A DNA stretch of 6,951 nt from Sphingomonadales bacterium (GTDB taxonomy: Bacteria > Pseudomonadota > Alphaproteobacteria > Sphingomonadales > Sphingomonadaceae), in contig JAFLDC010000143.1 of assembly GCA_017302775.1 (NCBI GenBank), positions 1 to 6,951 of the forward strand, read 5' to 3'. A program made the position numbers and the translations under genes. A model generated the notes under the pieces. That model saw only the letters and a program-made list of their open reading frames with translations, was not told the origin of the DNA and made no database searches. Positions within the stretch are counted from its first letter, which is position 1. Each line of letters opens with the position of its first letter. Shown here one piece after another: positions 1 to 6,075 of the stretch.

Positions 1-2
1 TA

Positions 3-389
3 CTGCGGCTGTGCTATCTTGCGATCGCAATCGGTCTTGGAATTGCAATCATCCCGCGCCTGATCTGGCTTCCCGAGGCGCTGACATATCAGGGTGCGGC
101 CCTGACCAGCTTCCTCGGTTCTCTTGCGCTGCTGTGCCTGTTTGGCGCGCTCCGACCGATCATGATGTTGCCGGTGCTGCTGTTCGAACTGGGCTGGAAA
201 TTCATCCTGATGTTGAGGATCGCACTTCCCGGCTGGGTGAACGGCACCCTCACGCCTGAGATCGAGGGGCTGTTCTGGGAATGTGTGCCGATCCTGATCT
301 ATGTTCCGATCATCCCCTGGACGATCGTGTGGCGCAAATTTGGACCGATCAGGGCGGCCAAAGCAGCCGCGCCCGAGGGTGCCGGTTAA
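3..389 (+). CDS. Small multi-pass membrane protein, 5' end missing
   Basis: The reading frame is open from the left edge to a TAA at 387-389, giving 128 visible residues; the start lies outside the window. The protein is strongly hydrophobic, with about four likely membrane segments: near residues 2-20, 30-50, 52-75 (containing LPVLLFELGWKFILMLRIALP) and 95-115 (ending IIPWTIVWRKFGP). A short polar, Ala-rich tail ends in EGAG. The pattern of LLFE, then WK, then a proline-terminated helix and a final PW-x-x-VW resembles an uncharacterised family of roughly 140-150 residue bacterial inner-membrane proteins, so little may be missing. I know no function for that family. No signal motif, catalytic residue or cofactor site is visible. 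It converges with the ICMT-like gene, and its stop codon overlaps the T-run (on the opposite strand) of that gene's terminator. The frame is secure; the function is unknown. Confidence 0.7.
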   Translation: MRLCYLAIAIGLGIAIIPRLIWLPEALTYQGAALTSFLGSLALLCLFGALRPIMMLPVLLFELGWKFILMLRIALPGWVNGTLTPEIEGLFWECVPILIYVPIIPWTIVWRKFGPIRAAKAAAPEGAG

Positions 390-426
390 AAAATGGGCCG
401 CGGGCTCCCCCCGGATCGCGCGGCCC
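388..426 (-). terminator. Intrinsic terminator of the ICMT-like gene
   Basis: A perfect 8-bp stem joins GGGCCGCG (395-402) to CGCGGCCC (419-426) around a 16-base loop. Read on the minus strand, the stem is followed by A and then six T (complement of 388-393), the classic Rho-independent arrangement. It lies 30 bases past the stop codon of the leftward methyltransferase gene. No T-run follows on the plus strand, so it should act mainly leftward. Its T-run overlaps the TAA of the convergent membrane-protein gene. Confidence 0.75.
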
Positions 427-455
427 CGCTTGTGCCCCCCAAGGAGACAGCGAAT

Positions 456-1100
456 TCAGAATACGCCGGGCAGCAGCCGCCAGCGCGTGTTTTCCGAAAA
501 GCTGCGATAGGCCGGGTCAGCGCCCAGCAGACGTTCCTCGGCCAGCAGGCGGAGAATTTGAACCCACCAGCAGAATGCGTAGAGCGCAAGATTGAGCAGT
601 GACGGCATCAGCAACATGATCCCGATGTGCGTGCCGAAATAGCCAGCGTACATCGGATGGCGGACAAACCGATAGGGCCCGCCCACCTTGACCCCGCGAT
701 TGGCTGGGGCAACGCCAAAACTGCGGCGTAGTGAAAATTTGGCCCAAATCTGAAACAGGTTTCCCAGCACCACGAAGGCAATGCCCAACGGTGCAAGGGC
801 GGGCCAGGGATTGGGGCCAGGCATCACCAGCATCGGCGCGGCGGTCGCGGCGGCGGCGAGCAACCAGTCGACCGGCCGGACCGAGATCGCCTCGGTAGGG
901 CGCCGGATCATGACAAAGAACATTACAGTGGTTTCGGCCACCAGCAGCAGCGGGGCCATTGGATTGGCGCTGTCCGCAACGCGCCAGACCAGGAAAGCCC
1001 ACAGGATCAGAATCGCGCCCTGTTCGATCCGGTCAAGCCGGGCCGGCGTGAGCCATTTCGAGCCGCCACCGGGCTTGATTTCAACTACACCGCTGTCCAT
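456..1100 (-). CDS. ICMT/PEMT-family membrane methyltransferase
   Basis: This 214-residue protein belongs to the isoprenylcysteine carboxyl methyltransferase (ICMT/PEMT-like) superfamily of integral membrane, SAM-dependent methyltransferases. Visible evidence: hydrophobic segments near residues 28-45, 50-65, 78-93 and 100-120, then the family core GPYRFVRHPMYAGYF (141-155), another membrane stretch at 156-183, the acidic pair E188-E189, and the C-terminal signature YRSF...TRWRLLPGVF (198-214). The RHPxY and EE motifs help bind AdoMet in characterised members. Bacteria lack prenylated CaaX proteins of the eukaryotic type, so the substrate is unknown; lipid, isoprenoid or small-molecule methylation are possibilities. 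The ATG at 1100 starts a protein of normal family length and has AGG upstream. The frame stays open further upstream to about 1340, but that part lies over the divergent methyltransferase gene and lacks family character. It is followed by a good terminator. Confidence 0.87.
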   Translation of the reverse strand: MDSGVVEIKPGGGSKWLTPARLDRIEQGAILILWAFLVWRVADSANPMAPLLLVAETTVMFFVMIRRPTEAISVRPVDWLLAAAATAAPMLVMPGPNPWPALAPLGIAFVVLGNLFQIWAKFSLRRSFGVAPANRGVKVGGPYRFVRHPMYAGYFGTHIGIMLLMPSLLNLALYAFCWWVQILRLLAEERLLGADPAYRSFSENTRWRLLPGVF

Positions 1101-1191
1101 GACTGTACACCTGCTTATGCATGCCTCGCTGGCGGTTTCGCACCCTATGGTTAACAATGGGTTGAAGCGGGCGGCCCGCCAGGATGTGATG

Positions 1192-2222
1192 ATGCCCGAT
1201 AATAAAGACAGCGCGCTGTTTGGCCGTCCCGCACAATTGCTGCGAATGGGACTTGATCTGATCCGCGCCGGGCAGGGAGACAAGGCTGCCTCGCTTGCCG
1301 CACAGGCGCTCGCTGGCCGCCCGGACGATCCGGTGGTCACTGCCGTTGCGCAGCGGCTGGGATATGCCAGTATCCCGGCCTATCATCATGCCATGCTGGG
1401 CGATGGTGCGCGCAGCGCAGCTTATCGCCGGGCGATCGAACACTTCGCGCCGGGGCGGGTCGTGCTCGACATCGGCACCGGATCCGGATTGCTGGCCATG
1501 ATGGCGGCGCGTGCAGGGGCTGCGCATGTTCATGCCTGCGAATTCGAGCCGCGGCTGGCGCGTACGGCCCGCGAGATAATAGCCGCCAACGGTTTCGCTG
1601 ATCGGATCACGGTCCATTCCTGCCATTCCAGTCGGCTTGACCGGAACCGCGATCTGGGCGGCGGCGCCGATTTGATCGTGTCGGAGATTCTCGCGCACGA
1701 TGTATAGGCGAGCAGGTTCTTCCGGCCCTGGCACATGCCCGCGCCGAACTGGCGGCACCCGGCGTGATACTTGTCCCCGCGAAAGCATCGGTTCGGGTTG
1801 CCCTGGCCGATGATCCGGATCCGCACCGGCCCCTGCGCATGGTCGAAGGTTTCGACCTGTCGCTGTTCAACCGTCACGTCAAAGCCGGGTTCGTTCGCCG
1901 CCCGTATCAGCCGCGCTTCGCGCTGCGCAGCGAACCAGCAGACCGGTTCAGTTTCGACTTTTCGGTTGCTGCGGCAATGGAGGGCAGGGCGCAATGTGAT
2001 TTGAGCGCGACCGGCGGGACAGTAACCGGTCTGGCGCAGTGGATGCACATCGATCTGGGCGGCGGGGCAAGTTACGAAAACCCGCCGGGCAGCAATCTTG
2101 AGGGGCATTGGCGCGCAGGTTACTATCCCTTCGCCGCGCCGCGCATGACATCGTCTGGCGAAATCATTGCCGTGGGGGGCTGGCATGACAAGGACAGCAT
2201 TGCCCTGTGGGCCGACGTTTGA
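1192..2222 (+). pseudogene. PRMT-like SAM-dependent methyltransferase, frame broken near 1702
   Basis: Two adjacent frames together encode one PRMT-like class I methyltransferase of about 343 residues. Part one (1192-1707) has a helical, TPR-like N-terminus, the family element IPAYHHAML (61-69), AdoMet motif I VLDIGTGSG (91-99), the acidic residue after motif I in ACEFE (115-119), and DLIVSEI (160-166), then stops at TAG 1705-1707. Part two, readable from about 1704 one base out of register, continues exactly where the family would: IGEQVLPALAHARAEL, then GFDLSLFN, the barrel region, HWRAGYYPF and GWHDKDS, ending at TGA 2220-2222. One missing base near 1702-1704 would restore a single protein. 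The sequence at the junction is not a slippery heptamer, so programmed frameshifting is unlikely. The start at 1192 follows AGGA at 1181-1184; 1189 is an alternative. Family members methylate protein arginines or ribosomal proteins; the substrate here is unknown. Confidence 0.77.
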
Positions 2223-2239
2223 TCGCCCGGACTTGACTT

Positions 2240-2253
2240 TGACCGAGCGGTCA
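2240..2253. promoter_or_regulatory. TetR-operator-like dyad
   Basis: TGACCG-AG-CGGTCA is a perfect 14-base inverted repeat with a 2-base centre. Dyads of the form TGACCGnnCGGTCA are typical of operators bound by TetR/AcrR-family repressors (general knowledge of the family). It lies 18 bases after the methyltransferase stop codon. It overlaps two TTGAC elements (TTGACT at 2233-2238 and TTGACC at 2239-2244) that could serve as -35 boxes, although no convincing -10 follows. No TetR-type gene is visible in the window, so the binding protein and its target are guesses. Confidence 0.35.
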
Positions 2254-2263
2254 GCCATTGGCG

Positions 2264-2281
2264 CGCCCCGACCGGGCGTTT
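2264..2281 (+). terminator. Weak possible terminator after the methyltransferase
   Basis: A 5-bp GC stem, CGCCC (2264-2268) with GGGCG (2274-2278), has a 5-base loop and is followed by only three T. The position, 42 bases past the methyltransferase stop, is right, but the stem and the T-run are both short. It may be only partly effective or fortuitous. Confidence 0.25.
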
Positions 2282-2330
2282 CACGTCCGTTCATCCGTCC
2301 GAGACAGTTGCTGGAGGCTTCCTCCTTAAT

Positions 2331-2359
2331 TTGCAGCCTAGACGGGGACAGAGTAATTT
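2331..2359 (+). promoter_or_regulatory. Tentative rplJ promoter
   Basis: TTGCAG (2331-2336) and TAATTT (2354-2359) are spaced by 17 bases in the least GC-rich part of the spacer. Both boxes match the sigma-70 consensus poorly (three of six each). The location would give a leader of about 145 bases before rplJ, a reasonable size for an autoregulated L10 operon. TTGCTG at 2308 is an alternative -35 box. This is a weak candidate only. Confidence 0.2.
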
Positions 2360-2511
2360 CCGGCCTGTGCACCTGCCAGACCCGGCTTGGCGTTTCACGC
2401 GCCCTCCTTCCCCTTCGCCAACGGACTCGCCCGTGGTGCTCCGGCTCCACGGACAAAACGTAGCCGGCCGCGCGGGGCATTTCCCACGCGGTCATGTAGA
2501 AGGAGTAAGGC
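2360..2511 (+). promoter_or_regulatory. rplJ untranslated leader, possible L10 autoregulatory region
   Basis: No gene is visible between the methyltransferase stop (2222) and rplJ (2512). The last 150 bases are the likely transcript leader. They contain a hairpin CCGTGG (2431-2436) with CCACGG (2447-2452), followed by an A-rich segment GGACAAAACG, and end in a strong ribosome binding site AAGGAG (2500-2505). In many bacteria the L10-L12 complex binds a structured leader of rplJ to repress its own translation. I cannot match the known L10-leader consensus by eye, so that role is inferred from position and not shown. Confidence 0.35.
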
Positions 2512-3021
2512 ATGGATCGTTCGCAGAAAGCCGAATCGGTCGCATCGCTGAACGCGGTCTTCAAGGAAGTTGGCGTGGTGGTTGTCACCCGCAACCTCGG
2601 CCTGACGGTGGCACAGTCCACCGAATTGCGTACGAAGATTCGTGAAGCGGGCGCGACTTACAAGGTTGCGAAGAACCGTCTTGCCAAGCTTGCCATCCAG
2701 GACACCGACTATGTCGGCCTGGGCGATCTGCTTTCCGGCCCGACCGCGCTTGCCAGCTCGGTCGATCCGGTCGCGGCCGCCAAGGCTGTGGTCGATTTCG
2801 CCAAGACGAACGACAAGCTCGAAATCGTCGGCGGTTCGATGGGGGCCCAGGTTCTGAACGCGGCAGGGATCAAGGCGCTCGCCTCGATGCCTTCGCTCGA
2901 CGAACTGCGCGGCACCATCATCGGACTGGTCCAGGCTCCGGCGACGAAGATCGCTCAGCTTTCCACCGCTCCGGCGGCGAAGCTGGCGCGCGTCTTCGGC
3001 GCTTACGCCAAGGCTGCTTGA
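2512..3021 (+). CDS. rplJ: Large-subunit ribosomal protein L10 (uL10)
   Basis: L10 anchors the ribosomal stalk: its N-terminal domain binds the 23S rRNA GTPase centre together with L11, and its C-terminal helix carries L7/L12 dimers. The 169-residue product is of normal length. It opens [17 protein letters not shown] and has the conserved KNRLAKLA stretch (residues 54-61), which lies in the rRNA-binding domain. LLSGPTALA (73-81) follows, then [18 protein letters not shown] (residues 129-146) and a short Ala-rich C-terminal helix ending AYAKAA. The start is fixed by AAGGAG at 2500-2505, six bases before ATG. It ends in tandem in-frame stops, TGA at 3019-3021 then TAA. rplL follows after 67 bases and is surely co-transcribed. 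No rplA or rplK lies upstream; a methyltransferase gene is there instead. Confidence 0.98.
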   Translation: MDRSQKAESVASLNAVFKEVGVVVVTRNLGLTVAQSTELRTKIREAGATYKVAKNRLAKLAIQDTDYVGLGDLLSGPTALASSVDPVAAAKAVVDFAKTNDKLEIVGGSMGAQVLNAAGIKALASMPSLDELRGTIIGLVQAPATKIAQLSTAPAAKLARVFGAYAKAA

Positions 3022-3043
3022 TAAGACGCAATTCAACGATTTT

Positions 3044-3062
3044 CCGGGGCAATCTGCCTCGG
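3044..3062 (+). other. Hairpin in the rplJ-rplL intercistronic spacer
   Basis: CCGGGGC (3044-3050) pairs with GCCTCGG (3056-3062) through seven pairs, one of them G-U, around the loop AATCT. There is no T-run, so it is not an intrinsic terminator. It stands 13 bases before the rplL ribosome binding site (TGGAG, 3075-3079). It could be an mRNA processing or stability element that helps give the excess of L12 over L10 needed for the stalk. That role is inference. Confidence 0.45.
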
Positions 3063-3088
3063 CCATCACATCAATGGAGTGAAACATC

Positions 3089-3466
3089 ATGGCTGATATT
3101 GCCAAGCTGGTTGAAGAACTTTCGAAGCTGACCGTCCTTGAGGCGGCTGACCTTGCCAAGGCGCTTGAAGAAGCGTGGGGCGTTTCGGCTGCAGCGGCTG
3201 TTGCCGTTGCTGCTCCGGCTGCTGGCGGCGGTGCTGCTGAAGCCGCCGAAGAACAGACCGAATTCGACGTCATCCTGACCGGTGACGGCGGCAACAAGAT
3301 TGCCGTCATCAAGGAAGTCCGCGCGATCACCTCGCTCGGTCTGACCGAAGCCAAGGCGCTGGTGGAAGCCGCTCCGAAGGCGATCAAGGAAGGCGTCAAC
3401 AAGGCTGAAGCCGAAGACATCAAGGCGAAGATCACCGCTGCCGGTGGCACCGTCGAAGTCAAGTAA
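3089..3466 (+). CDS. rplL: Large-subunit ribosomal protein L7/L12 (bL12)
   Basis: L12 dimers form the flexible stalk that recruits and activates translational GTPases (EF-Tu, EF-G, IF2). The 125-residue protein shows the standard layout. An N-terminal dimerisation and L10-binding helix pair lies at residues 1-33 ([31 protein letters not shown]). An Ala/Gly/Pro/Glu-rich hinge spans about 34-56. The C-terminal domain starts at [21 protein letters not shown], runs through the conserved [20 protein letters not shown], and ends GGTVEVK. This is a full-length, normal protein. ATG at 3089 has TGGAG (3075-3079) upstream. The gene ends the transcript: a strong terminator starts 24 bases after the stop. 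rpoB, which follows rplL in many bacteria, is not present downstream. Confidence 0.98.
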   Translation: MADIAKLVEELSKLTVLEAADLAKALEEAWGVSAAAAVAVAAPAAGGGAAEAAEEQTEFDVILTGDGGNKIAVIKEVRAITSLGLTEAKALVEAAPKAIKEGVNKAEAEDIKAKITAAGGTVEVK

Positions 3467-3490
3467 GCCTCGCTTTCTTGAACGAACAGG

Positions 3491-3519
3491 AAAGGGCGGT
3501 CCTTCGGGGCCGCCCTTTT
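3491..3519 (+). terminator. Strong UUCG-loop terminator of rplJL
   Basis: A 12-bp stem (3491-3502 with 3507-3518), containing a single G-U pair, closes a TTCG loop with a C-G pair, forming the exceptionally stable cUUCGg tetraloop. The 3' arm ends in four T (3516-3519). The A-rich start of the 5' arm gives partial bidirectionality. It is placed directly after rplL. Confidence 0.93.
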
Positions 3520-3551
3520 CCATTGAAGGCTCGTTTTCGTGACATCGTGGG

Positions 3552-3596
3552 GGCTGCCCTGGGAAGAGCGGCGTCGCCCAGGGTCTGAAAACAGCC
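3552..3596. repeat. Inverted repeat between convergent terminators
   Basis: CCCTGGG (3557-3563) and CCCAGGG (3577-3583) form a 7-bp stem with a 13-base loop. GGCTG (3552-3556) and CAGCC (3592-3596) can add an outer 5-bp stem, leaving an 8-base bulge on the 3' side. No T-run follows on either strand. It lies in the 205-base gap between rplL and the convergent cytochrome gene, which otherwise holds only the two terminators. It may be a fossil or accessory transcription-end structure. Confidence 0.4.
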
Positions 3597-3607
3597 ACAA
3601 CACAATA

Positions 3608-3633
3608 AGGGCCGGGATGTTCGTCCCGACCCT
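3608..3633 (-). terminator. Intrinsic terminator of the cytochrome c gene
   Basis: A nine-pair stem with one C-A mismatch joins 3608-3617 to 3624-3633 around a 6-base loop. On the minus strand it is followed by TATTGTGTTGTGG, a T-rich though interrupted tail. It lies 38 bases after the cytochrome stop codon and faces the rplL terminator, so the two transcripts are insulated from each other. Confidence 0.65.
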
Positions 3634-3671
3634 CGTGCGACCCGAAGTCCTCGTTGTCTGGGATCCTCGGG

Positions 3672-4124
3672 CTATTTCAGCGTCTTGAGATAGTCGATCA
3701 CCGCCTTGCGCTGGGCCGGATCGGCCAACCCGGCGAAGGTCATTTTGGTGCCCGGAACCATCTTCATGGGATTGGTCAGGTAGGTGTCGAGCGTCGCTTC
3801 GTCCCAGGTCAGACCCGAATTCTTGTTGGCATCGGAATAAGCGAATCCGGCAACCCCGCCAGCCTTTTTGCCGAACACTCCGGCCAAGCTGGGGCCAACG
3901 CCGTTCTTGCCGGCTTCGACGGCGTGGCAGGCTGCGCATTGGGCGAAAGCCGCAGGTTTGCCGTCCGTTGCAGCGGTGGTGGTGGCAGCTGTCGTTGCGG
4001 CCGGGCTGCCAGTGGTCACCGCCGGCGCGGCGGGTTCTGCCGCATTCTCTTCCGCGGGCTGGCCACAGGCGGACAAGGTGAGCGCCAGGGCAAAGGTGGT
4101 GGCTGTGGCAGTTAGCAAGCGCAT
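3672..4124 (-). CDS. Lipid-anchored class I cytochrome c
   Basis: This is a 150-residue monohaem electron carrier. The N-terminus is a lipoprotein signal peptide: MRLL, a hydrophobic stretch, then lipobox LSAC with Cys20 as the predicted lipidated residue and Gly21 next. A low-complexity Ala/Thr/Pro/Glu linker (about residues 24-55) should tether the haem domain to the membrane. Haem is bound covalently at CAACH (63-67), with His67 as one axial ligand and Met128 in VPGTKMTF the likely second. GVGPSLAGVFG (75-85), YSDANKNSGLTW (96-107), LTNP (116-119) and the terminal RKAVIDYLKTLK helix are typical of c2/c-552-type cytochromes that shuttle electrons between the bc1 complex and terminal oxidases. 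The true partner is not shown here. ATG at 4124 has GGAGGG about ten bases upstream. It is divergent from the MATE gene and transcribed alone. Confidence 0.94.
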   Translation of the reverse strand: MRLLTATATTFALALTLSACGQPAEENAAEPAAPAVTTGSPAATTAATTTAATDGKPAAFAQCAACHAVEAGKNGVGPSLAGVFGKKAGGVAGFAYSDANKNSGLTWDEATLDTYLTNPMKMVPGTKMTFAGLADPAQRKAVIDYLKTLK

Positions 4125-4183
4125 GTATCAGATCCCTCCAACAGTAACCGGACGCTTTCCCGGCTCCGCCGCGCGACCGTCTA

Positions 4184-4213
4184 ATTACAGCGGCTTTGTG
4201 CCTGTTTTCGCAA
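4184..4213 (-). promoter_or_regulatory. Probable cytochrome c promoter
   Basis: On the minus strand, TTGCGA (4208-4213) and TGTAAT (4184-4189) are separated by 18 bases. The -35 box matches four of six consensus positions and the -10 box five of six. Transcription would start near 4177, giving a leader of about 50 bases that includes the GGAGGG ribosome binding site. The bases around 4180-4190 are locally AT-rich compared with their surroundings. Confidence 0.42.
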
Positions 4214-4337
4214 GCGCCGGGAAGTGTCATTGTTGCATCAGCCGTTGCGCGAAGTGCACGGCGCAGCGGCAATTGGCGACCGGTGGGGGGATTTCGCTTG
4301 GAAGGCCGTGCGCCGCCGCCTATCCGGGCCGGCTTCT

Positions 4338-5732
4338 ATGACCGACCACACCGAAGCAGATCTGCGGCGCACCGAACAGCGCGAAACGTTGCGGCTGGCG
4401 GCGCCGCTGGCGGCGGCGAACCTTTTGCAGATGCTGGTCTATGCGATCGATGTGATCTTCGTTGCGCGGCTGGGTGAGGTTGCGCTGGCCGCGGCATCGC
4501 TCGCGACCACTGTGTTCGGTCTGATGATGTGGTGCTTTTCCGGGCTGACCGGGGCCTGTGCACCATTAATAGCTGCCGAATTGGGGCGCCGTGCCCATGC
4601 GGTCCGTGAAGTCCGGCGCACGCTGCGGATGGCATTGTGGCTGGCGGCAGCTTGCGGGATCATCGGCATGGCCGTCGCTAGCCAGGGCGAATCGATCTTG
4701 CTCCTGACGGGTCAGGATGCGGAAGTTTCAGCTCAGGCCGGACGATTCCTGATGATCCTGCTGTGGGCAATGATCCCCAACATCATGGCCAGTGTATTGC
4801 GCAATTTCGTGTCCGCGCTGGGGCGTCCGATCTTCGCCACCGCGATCACGGTGCTGGCAATCGCGGTGAATTCCCTGGGCAATTACATCTTTGTGTTTGG
4901 TCATTTCGGCGCGCCGGCGCTCGGGCTGGACGGATCGGCGATATCCAGTGTGATTACTGCTTTGGCGATGCTGGCGGCCTATGCGCTGGCGATCGTGACG
5001 GACCGGCGCATGCGCCGGTACCGGGTGTTCGGTAATTGGTGGCGCCCAGAGTGGCGGCGGTTGCGCGAGGTGATAGTGATCGGCTTGCCCATCGCGCTGA
5101 TCATCCTCGCTGAAGGGGGACTGTTTTCCAGCGCAGCCTTCTTGATGGGGCTGATCGGACGGGCTGAGCTGGCTGGTCACACCGTGGCGCTGCAGGTTGC
5201 CGCGCTGGCTTTTCAGATCCCGTTCGGGATAGGGCAGGCGACGACGATCCGGGTCGGCTATTTCTATGGTGCGGGAGACCAGGCTGCGATCGGCCGGGCC
5301 GGGCGGGCGGCATTATCCATGGCGCTGCGCTATATGGTGATCCCGGCCGCACTAATGATCTTCGCGCCGCTGTTCGTCCTGCGGCTTTATGTTGATCCTG
5401 CCGCGCCTGAGAATGCCGCGATGGTAAGCCATGCGGTGCAGTTTCTGATGGTCGCCGCGGCGTTTCAGCTGTTCGATGGGGTGCAGGCGGTGCTGGCCGG
5501 CGCGCTGCGCGGTTTGCAGGATACGCGCGTCCCCATGGTTCTGGCCTTAACCGGATACTGGCTGTTCGGCTTTGCCACTTCGGTCGTGTTGGGATTCTTC
5601 ACCCCACTTGCGGGACTGGGTGTGTGGCTTGGCCTCGCCATGGGTCTCGTCGTCGTGTCAGCCTTGCTTTATCATCGCTGGAATAATCGTGCGCGTCTTG
5701 GGCTCTTGCCAGCAGCGGCCTTGGCGGCATAG
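4338..5732 (+). CDS. MATE-family multidrug/cation antiporter
   Basis: This 464-residue inner-membrane efflux protein belongs to the multidrug and toxic compound extrusion family (NorM/DinF-like), which exports cationic drugs or metabolites in exchange for Na+ or H+. After a polar N-terminus, residues 18-46 show the family's first helix (LAAPLAAANLLQMLVYAIDVIFVARLG, with Asp38). About twelve membrane helices follow in two related halves. The second half begins near residue 248 and carries Glu259 in LIILAEGGLF, matching the conserved acidic site of NorM helix 7. GIGQATTIRVGYFYGAGD and ALRGLQDTRVPM are typical MATE segments. The frame is open back to a GTG at 4224, but the extra 38 residues are polar and unlike the family, so ATG 4338 is preferred. 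No clear Shine-Dalgarno precedes it. TTGGAA/TATCCG (4298-4326, 17-base spacing) could give a nearly leaderless transcript. The substrate is unknown. Confidence 0.93.
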   Translation: MTDHTEADLRRTEQRETLRLAAPLAAANLLQMLVYAIDVIFVARLGEVALAAASLATTVFGLMMWCFSGLTGACAPLIAAELGRRAHAVREVRRTLRMALWLAAACGIIGMAVASQGESILLLTGQDAEVSAQAGRFLMILLWAMIPNIMASVLRNFVSALGRPIFATAITVLAIAVNSLGNYIFVFGHFGAPALGLDGSAISSVITALAMLAAYALAIVTDRRMRRYRVFGNWWRPEWRRLREVIVIGLPIALIILAEGGLFSSAAFLMGLIGRAELAGHTVALQVAALAFQIPFGIGQATTIRVGYFYGAGDQAAIGRAGRAALSMALRYMVIPAALMIFAPLFVLRLYVDPAAPENAAMVSHAVQFLMVAAAFQLFDGVQAVLAGALRGLQDTRVPMVLALTGYWLFGFATSVVLGFFTPLAGLGVWLGLAMGLVVVSALLYHRWNNRARLGLLPAAALAA

Positions 5733-5741
5733 GCTGCAGCA

Positions 5742-6059
5742 ATGTCAGACTTGGATATTGTCCCGCGTCCGATGATTCTGGACGAGTTTACGCCCCTGAT
5801 CGGTCGGCGGTTCGTTGCCGATTGCGATCCGGCCGAGATCGAGCTGACGTTGACCGAGGCATCTCCCCTCAAGGATCGCGGTATTACCGACAGGCCGCCC
5901 TTCATCCTCATCTTCCATACTCCGCCTGAAGTCATGCTGGTCGAAGGAAGCTATGTGATGCGCTGCGGCAAGTGGGGGCCAGACCGGATTTCGATCTGGC
6001 CCACCGTGGCGCCGTTTCAGGCGAAGCCCGGCTATTATTACCAGGCGGTGTTCAACTGA
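5742..6059 (+). CDS. DUF6916-like small protein, partner of the tail collar gene
   Basis: The product has 105 residues and no signal peptide or membrane segment. It matches my memory of the DUF6916 family, about 100 residues long: an early EFTPLIGRRF, an ELTLTEA strand, RPPFILIFHTPPEVMLVEGSY in the middle, and a C-terminal YYYQAVFN ending. I infer a mostly beta fold. The family has no established function, but its genes commonly sit beside phage tail collar/microcystin-dependent-type genes, exactly as here. ATG at 5742 lies nine bases after the MATE stop with only AGG (5731-5733) as a weak ribosome binding site, so translation may be coupled to MATE on a shared transcript. It converges with the collar gene, with 27 bases between them. 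Family assignment is from recall, not a search. Confidence 0.75.
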   Translation: MSDLDIVPRPMILDEFTPLIGRRFVADCDPAEIELTLTEASPLKDRGITDRPPFILIFHTPPEVMLVEGSYVMRCGKWGPDRISIWPTVAPFQAKPGYYYQAVFN

Positions 6060-6075
6060 TTCAGCTAATCCTGCG

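Noticed and set aside
781..1191. Open frame upstream of the PRMT-like start, including an ATG at 1099 overlapping the divergent ICMT start
   Set aside because: The added residues lie over the ICMT gene on the other strand and are unlike the methyltransferase family; the AGGA-preceded ATG at 1189/1192 fits better.
1101..1340. N-terminal extension of the ICMT-like protein up to about 1340
   Set aside because: The extra 80 residues are polar and Ser/Ala/Arg-rich and sit opposite the PRMT-like gene; a start at 1100 gives the normal family length.
1690..1710. Programmed -1 frameshift in the PRMT-like gene
   Set aside because: The junction GATGTATAGG has no X-XXY-YYZ slippery heptamer, and I see no clear downstream pseudoknot; a plain indel or sequence error is more likely.
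1530..2621. Long minus-strand open frame opposite the methyltransferase and the rplJ start
   Set aside because: It crosses an obvious gene, a spacer and the start of rplJ, and shows no recognisable motif; it is a GC-rich shadow frame.
2395..4272. A very long open frame on the minus strand (about 625 codons) across rplJ, rplL and the cytochrome gene
   Set aside because: It is antisense to rplJ and rplL and overlaps the cytochrome gene in another frame. Its product is low-complexity, Arg/Ser/Ala-rich and lacks domains. Such frames arise from the biased codon use of GC-rich genes.
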